Source of the DNA: Pholiota molesta | Lineage: Eukaryota; Basidiomycota; Agaricomycetes; Agaricales; Strophariaceae | Direction of reading: 5' to 3' | Assembly: GCA_014925825.1 (NCBI GenBank) | Contig: JACGCK010000298.1 | Location: 1-48,041, forward strand | DNA length: 48,041 nucleotides | In this document: piece after piece, positions 35,836 to 45,057 of the stretch | How positions within the stretch are numbered: position 1 is the first letter of the stretch | Layout: every line of letters starts with the position of its first letter | The notes under the pieces: model-generated | Seen by the model: only the letters and a program-made list of their open reading frames with translations | Databases searched by the model: none | What the model was told of the DNA's origin: nothing | Made by a program: the position numbers and the translations under genes

Positions 35836-36175
35836 GCCGCCATCAACTATGCGAAATATCTTCTCACGAGTGGGAGAGCGGAACAATAGACCCCTGTCCT
35901 TCCATTTCCATTCCCTTCTTCCTCTGTGCTCACACTACTTATGTCCCGCGTAGCGCAGTCTTCGCGGCGTTCACAAGAGAATGGACACCCTTCTTGCCGG
36001 GACAACAACTCCATTTCATCCACAATTTCGGGTCAGCGCGTGGCGAGCGAGGAAGCACGAAACACCCTCAGTAAGGGCCCTTGACGAGTCGGGCTGATCC
36101 CTTTCGTTGTAGCCGGCAGTGAGTCTGCAGTAACACTACTTTTGATCTCTATCAAACAACTACTCGAATCGTTAA
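35836..36175 (+). pseudogene. Truncated duplicate of BUD6 promoter and first exon
   Basis: Matches 38690-39020 closely, including the ATG context (ATGTCCCGCGTAGCGCAGTC at 35942), the first exon, intron 1 and the start of exon 2. It stops abruptly at 36175, where unit 2 begins. Only ~44 plus a few codons of Bud6 remain, so no functional protein is possible. Its promoter could still fire rightward into the 3' end of HSP C, in antisense. Confidence 0.8.
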
Positions 36176-36357
36176 CTCCATAAACATCGCGATGTGGATG
36201 GCTGTCGCGTTATAACCATATGGTATGAAACTATACTCCAAATACAAATCCATTCAACAAACTACGAGTTACAAAGATTCCGAAAAGAGTCCTCAAGAAT
36301 ACAAATCATGGGAATGGAGCTGTGTGTAAAAGCAGTGGATCAAAGGTACACAAAATT

Positions 36358-36939
36358 TCAAGCAATAGTAATGCGCTTGGGCGTTAGCTCTGGCGTTGTT
36401 TTCGGGAAGGTTACCGTCAAAACGCCGTTGTCCATGGAGGCTTTGATTTCCTCGTCCTACAAAATAGATATTAGCAATCTGTTCGTCGGAGCATATCAGT
36501 GAAGAAGAACATACCTTGATACCTTGGGGAAGTTGGAGAGTGCGCGAGAACTTGCCGAATTGGCGTTCGCGCACTGCGTACCCGTTGTCCTGGAAGTCGC
36601 TGGACTGCTTTGTTTCTGCAGCGACTGTGAGGCGCCCATTGTGCACGTCGATCTGGATGTTTTCCTTCGAGACACCTGGGAACTCGAAGGTGGCGGTCAC
36701 CAGATTCTTCTCCTTATCCTCATGGAGGTCCATTCTGCAAAACTCCTATCAACTTATTGTTCCAACTAGCTAATATTTATATCATGAGCTCACCTTGGTT
36801 TGAAGGAGCGTACAGCGCCTTCGACGTTGTTGCGCTGTCGCACTTGGTTCGAGTTTCTCTCTTGGCGAGGGCCTGACAGCGCTTCGTCAACTAGACGCTC
36901 AAAGTCGTAGAATGGCTCGTAGAAGAAGATGTTGGACAT
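36358..36939 (-). CDS. Small heat-shock protein (Hsp20) C
   Basis: Duplicate of copy A with identical exon lengths: 36939-36794 (146), 36734-36515 (220) and 36456-36358 (99), 154 residues. Differences seen are few, such as MDLHED for MDLRED and DFQDNG for DFEDNG. The alpha-crystallin domain and the C-terminal RITIA are intact. TATA-like element on minus at 37041-37046; heat-shock elements at 37069 and 37195. Expected to be a stress-inducible holdase like copy A. Confidence 0.94.
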
Positions 36940-37068
36940 AGTGCTTGAGTTTGTAACGCGGCTTTTGGATTGTGAGTGAAGCTGAAGTGCTTGGGTAATT
37001 AATTACTTTGCTGGAGCTACGGTCAATGAGCAAGCTTGCATTTATACCTCTGGCAGGGCTCTGGCGCC

Positions 37069-37081
37069 GAAATTTCGAGAA
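37069..37081. promoter_or_regulatory. Heat-shock element, HSP C/D promoter, site 1
   Basis: GAA-AT-TTC-GA-GAA, three perfect units. One base of spacer differs from the copy at 33017, while the contact triplets are unchanged. Confidence 0.75.
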
Positions 37082-37194
37082 AAGTTTAGATGCTGCGTAT
37101 GCTTTCCGCGTCTTTCGAGAAGCGTACAGAAATAGACGCGCGTCTATGTTTGGCGCGGCGTATGCAACTACTTGCCGTTTTTGGAACACTGCTA

Positions 37195-37207
37195 TTCTGG
37201 AAAGTTC
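37195..37207. promoter_or_regulatory. Heat-shock element, HSP C/D promoter, site 2
   Basis: TTC-TG-GAA-AG-TTC, identical to 33143-33155. Confidence 0.78.
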
Positions 37208-37368
37208 CGACTCACTCTAGTTGTATCTCTTGCAATCCTGAGCACTCGACACGAACTAAGAGGTAGTCATGAAGGGTATCAATTCTGGATGGGAGCGAGG
37301 TTTCTGACCCCAACAAAAAAACTGCAACTCACCCTCGAAAGTACTACACACTCTTCAGCTTCATCGAC

Positions 37369-37914
37369 ATGGCCAACGCATTCTTCTATGAGCCTTTCTA
37401 CGACTTTGAGGGCCTCGTCAATCAAGCGCTCTCACCACGCACCGAGACGGCAAATGCCGCTCTTAATCAGCAAGACTTGGTTGACGGAGCGGTAAGATCC
37501 TATAAACCAAGGTATTATCCCAGAATATGTCTTTTTATATCAACCAAATCTTACATCGTCCCCTTACAGATTGGATCGCAGCCACCTTCGAGCTCCCAGG
37601 TGTCTCGAAGGAGAATATCCAGATCGACGTCCACAACGGCAAACTCACTGTGTCCGCCGAGACAAAGCAGGCGAATGACTTCAACGAGAGTGGGTATGCC
37701 GTGCGTGAGCGGCGGTTCGGAAAATTCTCGAGGACGTTGCAGCTTCCCCAAGGTGTCAAGGTATGTTTCTTATTTTACAATACTTGGATTTCAACGCTCA
37801 CGTTCTCTTACACAGGACGAGGAAATCAAAGCATCCATGGACAATGGCGTGCTGACTATCAGCTTCTCCAAGACGACACCAGGGCAGGCGCCTAAGCGAA
37901 TCACTATTTCTTGA
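37369..37914 (+). pseudogene. Small heat-shock protein (Hsp20) D, probably frame-disrupted
   Basis: Exons by homology with copy B: 37369-37511, 37570-37760 and 37816-37914. Exon 2 is 191 bases instead of 220: the 29 bases after the start of the exon (those coding for the LHESAERNVV segment) are missing and the ATG there is TTG. Since 29 is not a multiple of three, normal splicing puts the alpha-crystallin domain out of frame. A donor at 37527 (ATAT|GTCTTT) would restore phase but leaves a ~41-nt intron with a poor donor. The last exon is intact and codes for RITIS, so the I-x-I motif missing in copy B is present here. Either a pseudogene or a gene rescued by altered splicing. Confidence 0.75.
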
Positions 37915-38189
37915 TTGCGCAGTAGCAGATATATATCCACATTATGATACCTTCTCTTACGAGCTTATTATAACATACCATACTACTGTAATCTTCATCA
38001 GTACTGATATTGGAAATGTAAATTTCATGCCTCATGCCTCATACAACAAATTAAGCGCCCACGAGCCGGATTTAAGCAAACATTGAAATACAGAGTAAGA
38101 TGTATAAACATAGCTACTACGAACAATGCCATAATTATGAATGTCTAATTGTGAACACCCCTAGGTCCATATGGGAGTTGCTGTGAACA

Positions 38190-38685
38190 ATTAACTTGTG
38201 CAAGAGGCATGAGATGAAGGACAGTTGGCCGGATAGGTTGATCATCTCATTGAAGACTGGCGTCTAGATGGTGAGTGTCTTGAGGCGAGCGATCTTCTCG
38301 ATGAGTTGAATCCTCCCAAAATCCTCGACTTTACTTCGTGGCCAGTAGCGCGGGTGATCGGCCGTCTCTGGTAATGTGAAGAGCAGATATTCCAACATAC
38401 TACATGTAACTTTTGTTTTTATTGCCATTGGGCAGTTGTTTGGGGGATAGAAGTGTTCGGAGCGATGGAGGCAAAGACGCGCTTCCTGCAGAGATGAGGG
38501 AATTCATGGCACATTGACACAAGAGCGCATGTTCTAATCAAAGAAAGATGTGGGTCATCCAGGGCAACGGCGTCAAAGATCGTCTCTATAATCTCAAGTG
38601 GAGTAATGAAGATGCCCCAGCTGGGTCCATGCAGGGATTTGACTTGGATGTCCGGAGGAAGAAATGGGCCCAAATCCGCCATCAA
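38190..38685 (-). pseudogene. F-box-like fragment (copy 4)
   Basis: Minus strand: ITPLEIIETIFDAVALDDPH and CHEFPHLCRKRVFASI match the N-terminus of the family, and ARLKTLTI near 38270 matches a later motif. Stops and shifts break it, and the middle and 3' parts are reduced. It lies between HSP D and the BUD6 promoter, where unit 1 has the still shorter copy 5. Confidence 0.65.
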
Positions 38686-38771
38686 CTTATGGGATTCTCA
38701 CGGGTGGGATAGCGGAACGATAGACCCTGTCCTCTCTCTTTTCCACTCCCTTCCTCCTCCGTGCTCACACT

Positions 38772-41700
38772 ATGTCCCGCGTAGCGCAGTCTTCGCAGCC
38801 TTCACAAGCGAACGGACACCCTTCTCGCCGGGACAACAACTCCATTTCATCCACAACCTCGGGATCAGCGCGCGGCGAGCGAGGAAGCACGAAACACCCC
38901 TCAGTAAGGGCCCTTGGGCTGTGGTTGAGGAGTCGGGCTGATTCCTTTCGTTGCAGCCGGCAGTGGAGTCTGCAGTAACGCGACTTTTGGTCTCTATCAA
39001 ACAACTCCTCGAGGCGCTAACGTTATGGAGTCAACTGAGGATGGACGAGGAAGGGGTCAGCAATGTTTATGTTCGCTTGGGCAATGACTTCAATTCAGCG
39101 GTGGCAGCCTTTGCACAATTCAACATTGAAATGAAGTAAGTCTTTTTGTATTTTGTATGCTTGGTTCTGATGGTGGATATATTGTCAAGTGAGCTGCTTA
39201 CGGTGCCAGAGGATCTGCGGAATGTTTTGGAGCAGTGTCTTGCGGAGGAAGCCACGCCGGAGCATCTGGAGCTCTACCTACCGACTGTTCGCCAAATTAT
39301 CACCAATCTCCTGCAAGGGCTTCGAGGAAAGCAGTCTATCTACCGCAGGATTGTGTCGGATCATCGACATAGATCTGGGAATTCTGACACTGACCGCACT
39401 TCCCGTAGCAGTGCCTCTGCGGCGCGTCGCGAGGGCCATCGTTCTCAAGGGTCTCAACAAGGCACAGATACTGAAAGAGGGGAAAGCGACGGTATGAGCC
39501 GTCGCAGCGGCCAGTCATACTCGAGAGGGAGGGCGTCTCAATAGCCGAATCGTCTAGAGGGAACGAATTCGTCGGGGGATTTGCTCCATCCATTGCGGAG
39601 CACCCAACTGGCCAGAGCGAGCGTTCGCCCGATCTTCAACGATCGCAGTCCAATGAGCCCTTCGCTTCTTCCCAACGACGGTCTGAGAGAGGAGGTTCTA
39701 CCATGCCCACAGCGTCTTCCTCTCCGTCCAGCTTCAGTACGCCATTGCATACGCCATTGCAAGAGGCGCAGGAATTGCCAAATACAAACATGCGAAGTAC
39801 AGCGCCACCTACAGAAGACATACCATCAAATCAACGCCCAACATCACCTCCACTTGTCCCAGCCAACGTCACGCGTTATTCCCTTGTCGACAAGCCTGTC
39901 GAGAAGTCGCCAAATCTTGCGCCAATTATTTCAGTCGAACCTTCGAGTCCCCAATATGCCATGAATGGAACTGCATCCCCACCGCCTCCGGAAACCCCAC
40001 CTATTGACCCCCTCCTGCCGTCGCACAGTCATTAGCCGCCTTGAAATCTAATGATGTCCTGCTTGAACGCCGCGCGTCAAAACGATTTTCGATATATAAC
40101 ATCTCTAAAATGACCGGAGCATCGACTACCCGAGAACGATCCATACGGGGCTCTAATCATCCAAACCGACGATCTTTAGCAGCTACCGGAAATCTCACTC
40201 CAAATGAATTGGCCGTCTTGACGGAAGTGGACGACGAAGAGACTGAAAGACCACCTGAAACGCCGGAGAGAGTCAGACGCATGATTTCTCGTTCGAATAC
40301 TCCGGACAAGCGAGCCCCAGCTGTGCCACCTTTACCCACAACGCCCGCGAGAACGCCCGAGCCAACGCCAATGGCAACGCAATCTATCTCTGCTGGTGAT
40401 CAATCTCCAATTGACCCTTCTCGGATAACGATATTCCTACAGCTGGGACGAGAAGTGAAGAAGGTTGTGGTGGAGCCTGGTATCACCTTTGCTTCTCTGC
40501 GCGTTCTTTTCGTTGACAAATTCTCATACAATCCGGGTTTGGATAATTTCCCTGCGATATACATCCGCGATCCTTCGAGTCTCGTACAGTACGAGCTCGA
40601 GGATACGGACGACGTCAAGGAGAAATGTCTCTTGTCATTGAACATTGAACGTGCGTACATTGCTTGCAATCTTTGTGCTATCAAATGCTGATATGCTTAT
40701 GGCTAAACATAGCTCTGGATCAAATCAAGCAACACATTGATGCTCAAATATCAAATCTATCCAACGATATCAAAGAGCTGAGATCGGCTGTCACATCCAC
40801 AAATCGCCATTCGTCCCATTTTCCAGATATCACAGCTCAGCCCTTGGCCGAGAGCACTCCAGCCGCTAGGCCAACCGATCGACAGTTCCTCCATGGCGCC
40901 CGTCGGGTGTCTGTGTTCATGGGCGGCTCGAACTCGTCGTTCATGTCGCAAGCGGTCCCTCCTATGCCCAACATGCCGCCGATCCAGTCGCAGATGACCG
41001 GCCAGTCGCTGCAGCCCCAGATGACCGGCGGCTCGGTGCTGTCCGAGTACACCAGCCGCGTGGTGACCGACCTGAAGACGCAGTTCGACGAGGTGCAGAA
41101 CCTGCGGCGCGACCTGGGCATCATGCGGCAGCTGTACACCAAGTTCATGACGTCGACGAAGGAGTCGCTCGGCGCGCTGCGCACGCAGACGCAGAACGTG
41201 AAGGCGCTCGCGACGTCGAACGTGGGCGGCGCGCGCGCGTACATCGACTCGGGGAAGAAGAAGCTGGACGTGCGCAGCCAGAACGTGCTCACGGAGGTGG
41301 AGAAGCTGCAGGACATCATCGAGAGCGTGAAGGACGACGTGATCAAGCGGCACGTCACGCCGAACGCGATGTACTTCAAGAACATCAAGAAGGACATGGA
41401 CGCGATCGCCGCCGAGCTCGCGAGCCTGTCCGAGCACATCAACACGATCAAGCCGATGTGGAAGAAGACGTGGGAGGAGGAGCTGCAGAACATCGTCGAG
41501 GAGCAGCAGTTCCTCACGCACCAGGAGGAGTTCCTCAGCGACCTGCTGGAGGACTACAAGGCGATGGTCGAGGTGTACGGCCACGTCGAGAAGGTCATCA
41601 CGCTGCGCAAGCCGAACGGCGTCGGGCGCGTGAGGAACACGGGGCGCAGCTTCCGCCCGCCGCCGCGCGAGGAGGGGCACGACGGCCTGAGCACGGTGAT

Positions 41701-41995
41701 GCTCGAGATCAAGGGCGCCGCGGCGGTCGACCCGGAGCGGCGGCTCAAGGCGATCGAGGCAAGCCAGAAAAACCGGGAGAAGGACCTCGCGGCGCGCACG
41801 GACGACCTGCAGCTGGAGATCCAGGACTTTGTGAGCCAGAAAAAGCTGAGGCTGACCGGGGGCGCGGAGGAGGTGGAGAGGGTGCGGCAGAAGAGGAGCG
41901 AGATGACGATCAAGGCTATGTTTAATGGGGGCGAAACGACGGGGGGCCCGTCGTTTGGTGTTCTGGAGTCGCCGACGTCGCCTACGCCTCTGTAA
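38772..41995 (+). CDS. BUD6: Bud6/Aip3 actin-interacting protein
   Basis: Polarity factor that helps formins nucleate actin at growth sites. Exons 38772-38903, 38957-39135, 39190-40650 and 40713-41995, about 1018 residues. N-terminal conserved region: VTRLLVSIKQLLEAL, YVRLGNDFN, VPEDLRNVLEQCL, YLPTVRQIITNLLQGLR. The middle (about 39360-40380) is disordered, Ser/Pro-rich. The C-terminal AIP3 core begins at ITIFLQLGREVKKVVVEPG and continues as coiled-coil (EVQNLRRDLGIMRQLY, VLTEVEKLQDIIESVKDDV, EELQNIVEEQQFLTHQEEF). The frame breaks twice, at the G3 run 39527-39529 and the C5 run 40008-40012; one more base in each restores family sequence (VAQSLAAL...ERRASKRFS) and closes all phases. The last exon is far more GC-rich than the rest. 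Confidence 0.93.
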
Positions 41996-42630
41996 TATCG
42001 TCTTGGTCGTCTTGGGTGGGCGTATGCTCTGTTCGTGGAGTGTGAGGTGTTTTGTTTTGTCTATCGACCTTTTGCTGTTCACTTTATTTCTTTTGCTTTC
42101 GATTTTCAACTTTCGACTTCTCTGCATACTTTGATTTTGGCTTCTTTCGGATGCCGCGTGCTCATGAACATTGACTGTTTCTGAATTGTCGTATCCTATG
42201 GCCTACTGGGACATTCTTTTTGACCTCGTATTTAGCTCTATAACTTGCATTTTCCGTTTTAATGACCCAATAATGACCTATAATTATGAACAGCGCTTAA
42301 GCTTGCCATAAGTAATGCAATCATGATGTCTATTGGTTTTTCGCCTCGTTGCACGAGTCAATTATTTTTGGACCTAATATGTACATTGCACGAAGCGACT
42401 AACATTTTGACGCTAACGTTTTATATGAAGTGGCACAAATTTTTAGTAGAGACTGTAAGACTGTTTGGATTATCTGAAGATAGTGGAACAATGGGTCGAG
42501 CATCTATCTCGTGGGATATGGTACATGATTTGGATTCCGAAAGCGATCGATAGCAAGAAAGAGAGACTGAACGAGGAGAGAACGTGTATGTATGAAGGGC
42601 AAATCAAGGATAATCAGGATAATGGACTAA
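41996..42630. other. Intergenic, 3' flank of BUD6
   Basis: T-rich flank, then about 400 bases with no recognised feature. Plus-strand frames at 42323-42671 have no motif. Confidence 0.4.
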
Positions 42631-42940
42631 TCAGGCGCTCGGCTTTTCCACCTTGGCGCTGTCTTCAGTAATGGGAGTGACAGTTGTGGTCGATTTGCCG
42701 CCTACGAGAGAGCGGAGCGACTTGGCTTTGTTCGAAAGGTCACCACGCCATCGCAGAGGATGGGAGCGTCCACTAGGGAGATTACTGCGCATGAGCCATA
42801 CAATCCAAGTATCGATTGTCCGGGGCCACACACCTGGTTTTACTTGGACTGGAAGGACTCTTCGGGGGCTCTCCAGGCAGACGAACGCGCCGAGGCGTCA
42901 TCACGATGTAGGATACGTCGAATGGTAGGTTGAACGCCAT
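42631..42940 (-). CDS. Possible small two-exon protein, unknown
   Basis: Minus strand exons 42940-42834 and 42784-42631 joined by a 49-nt intron (GTGTGT donor, GCGCAG acceptor) give exactly 87 codons including the stop, 86 residues. The product starts MAFNLPFDVSYIVMTPRRVR and is basic and Ser/Pro-rich, ending VEKPSA. No domain recognised. The exact phase fit and ordinary splice sites favour a gene, but the size is small and similarity cannot be tested here. Further 5' exons upstream are possible. Confidence 0.4.
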
Positions 42941-43454
42941 TGGTGGTAAGTAGTCGCAGTCGCAAGTAGGGTGCTAATGGATGCGATAAAAAGAAGGCTA
43001 GCAGAGCTCCTGGCCAGTTTGCGTTCTTTATACGGCTGAGAGTCGTGCCACAGTGGCTGCTAGGTGGCGGAAGCACCGAAGTGCGGAAGAGGCGGAGAGG
43101 AAGAGAAGGTGAGAGTTAAAGGTAAAGAGAAAATTTGCTGTCTCGGCGAAAGTCTATTGTACAGGATACCATTGTCCCAGGCCATACTTATGCCGGTCGA
43201 CAAGGGCCCAGCATTTGCAGAGAACAATGCCGTAAGATGAGGGTGTGGGTAAAACTTTGGAAGGGATGCTGAAAGTGGTGCTATAATTGGATTGGTGATC
43301 ATCGATCAGCATCTTATCTGATAAACCGGTGACCCGGGTACAACAAAAAAATCATGAAACCTCCTGGGGTCGGGACAGCTTTCGTCATTCAAAATGAAAT
43401 CAAACCCCCAAAGCTTTTTCTTGATATGCCAGATCACTCAATGTCCTCTATTTA
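42941..43454. other. Intergenic, promoter side of pantothenate synthetase
   Basis: No supported gene. Two minus-strand frames (42840-43076 and 43060-43302) give peptides with no motif and no splice link. Confidence 0.4.
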
Positions 43455-44709
43455 ATGTCCTTTTCTACGCTATCCTCCTTATTTCGGTTCCGTGCGCCTT
43501 CAGTTTCTTGGGTTTCACGGGCTACAGACGGACACATCTACGGGAAGATAGTTACAAGAGCTATGTCTTCATCGCGAACGAGCGAACTACCCAAGTCTTC
43601 AATCCCCATCTTCACCACGGTTGCGGCGTACAGAGCATGGAGGAAAGAGGCTTTCCAGGCGAACAAAACTGTGGGTTATGTACCGACAATGGGCGCCCTC
43701 CATGAAGGACATCTGTCTCTCGGTACGTGCCAGGTTGCATCGCACGCGATATCCCTTTCAGCTCACACCAACGATGTTCTTATCCAGTTAGACGATCTCT
43801 CGCAGAGAACGACCTCACCGTCATCTCCATCTTCGTCAACCCAGCCCAATTCGCCCCACACGAAGACCTCGCGACATATCCACGGACCCTAGCGCGGGAT
43901 CTCGAACTTCTCGAAGCGGAAAAGATACCCTCCACGCAACGCCAGTGGATGTGCGCACCCCGTCGGCCGTGTTCCTCCCATCAGTGTCAGAAATGTACCC
44001 CTCGGGCATCGTACAGAACGTCGCGGAGCAGAAGGGCACCTTTGTCGAGGTGAAAGGGTACGGGCACCAGATGGAGGGCATGAGCAGGCCCACGTTCTTC
44101 CGCGGCGTGGCTACCATTGTCACTAAACTATTCAACGCTATCGAGGTACGTAGATTCGCTCATTGGTCCGTTTATCACCCATAACTCTGATATATGCACA
44201 CCACGCAGCCTACAAACGCGTACTTTGGCCAAAAAGACATCCAGCAAGCTCTCCTCCTCAAGCGCATGTGCCGCGACCTCCTCCTCTCGCACCCGGAGCC
44301 GCAGAACATGCACATCGTCCCCACCGCGCGCGACCCCGCCGACGGCCTCGCGCTCTCCTCGCGGAACGCCTACCTCACGCCCGCCAGCCGCCGCGTCGCG
44401 CCGACGCTCCGCCGTGCGCTGCTCGCGGCGGAACGCGCGTGGGACGCGGGGCGGGCGAAGGCCGAGTGCATCGCGCAGGCGCAGGCCGTGGTAGACGCGT
44501 GTGCGTGGGAGGCGCAGGCGGATGGGCGGGAGGTGGCGATGCGGCTGGATTATATCGAGATGAATGATGCGGAGAGCTTTGAGGTCGTGGATCCTCGGGC
44601 GCGCAAGGCGGATGTTGGGCTGGTGATCTTGAGTGGGGCGCTGAATGTGGATAAGACGCGCTTGATAGATAATATCCTTTTGGGAGACAGCGGTAAAGTC
44701 TTAGGATAG
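43455..44709 (+). CDS. PAN6: Pantothenate synthetase (pantoate-beta-alanine ligase)
   Basis: Joins pantoate and beta-alanine using ATP, the last step of vitamin B5 synthesis. Exons 43455-43722, 43788-44145 and 44209-44709, about 375 residues. Motifs: [17 protein letters not shown] (ATP-binding HxGH), [59 protein letters not shown] and [10 protein letters not shown]. The first ~50 residues are Ser/Arg-rich and could target mitochondria. The frame breaks at the C3 run 43928-43930; one more C restores phase into the [19 protein letters not shown] block. The third exon is very GC-rich. It also carries an insert-like helical stretch (about 44400-44530) compared with bacterial PanC. Confidence 0.92.
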
Positions 44710-45057
44710 GATTACAAGATTCTGAATCATGTTCTCTTCGCGTGTCGGCTCTATCGGGATTTATTTGCGATCTCACGACATGCAGCCATGGGGAAGTACG
44801 ACATGCCTGCACAAGAGAACATGTTCGATTTTCGAGTACGGGGTGACGCCTTCACTGGTAAAGGGAAAATGCCTAGGTTCAACCTATTCTCTCCAGGTTA
44901 ATTGATGAAGAACTGAGAATTGAGGGATCCTGGTGTCCAGAGCATGGCCTAAGTATTGACTCGAAAATAATGTAGACTGTGTCCCTATCAACAAAAATGC
45001 CAGCCTAACCAGGTAACTAATCCATCTGCTTTACAAAAACAGCCCAACAGCACCCTC
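44710..45057. other. Intergenic between convergent genes
   Basis: 348 bases, 3' flanks of pantothenate synthetase and the VPS9-domain gene. No other feature seen. Confidence 0.45.

Larger units (their letters stand above)
32131..36175. repeat. Tandem duplication, unit 1 (4.0 kb)
   Basis: Matches unit 2 (36176-39020) in the same order: flank, small HSP on minus, shared promoter, small HSP on plus, 3' flank, F-box-like remnant, BUD6 promoter and first exon. At 36175 the BUD6 match stops inside what would be exon 2 and the next bases are again CTCCATAAAC, the left end of the unit. This is the junction expected from a tandem (unequal exchange) duplication. Unit 1 is about 1.2 kb longer because of extra sequence near 34140-34390 and 34460-35590. 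Similarity was judged by eye; the coding parts look roughly 90 percent alike. Confidence 0.85.
36176..39020. repeat. Tandem duplication, unit 2 (2.8 kb)
   Basis: Second copy of the 32131-36175 block. Its right end (near GCGCTAAC at 39020) runs on uninterrupted into full-length BUD6, so unit 2 keeps the ancestral right-hand context, while unit 1 keeps the ancestral left-hand context next to the Dcr2-like gene. Confidence 0.85.

Noticed and set aside
40757..42127. 456-codon open frame antisense to the last BUD6 exon
   Set aside because: It arises from G/C-rich third positions of BUD6; the product is Arg/Leu/His-rich with no family motif, while the sense frame is a clear AIP3 domain.
43060..43302. 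80-codon minus-strand frame upstream of pantothenate synthetase
   Set aside because: No splice path joins it in phase to the small gene at 42631-42940, and no family is recognised.
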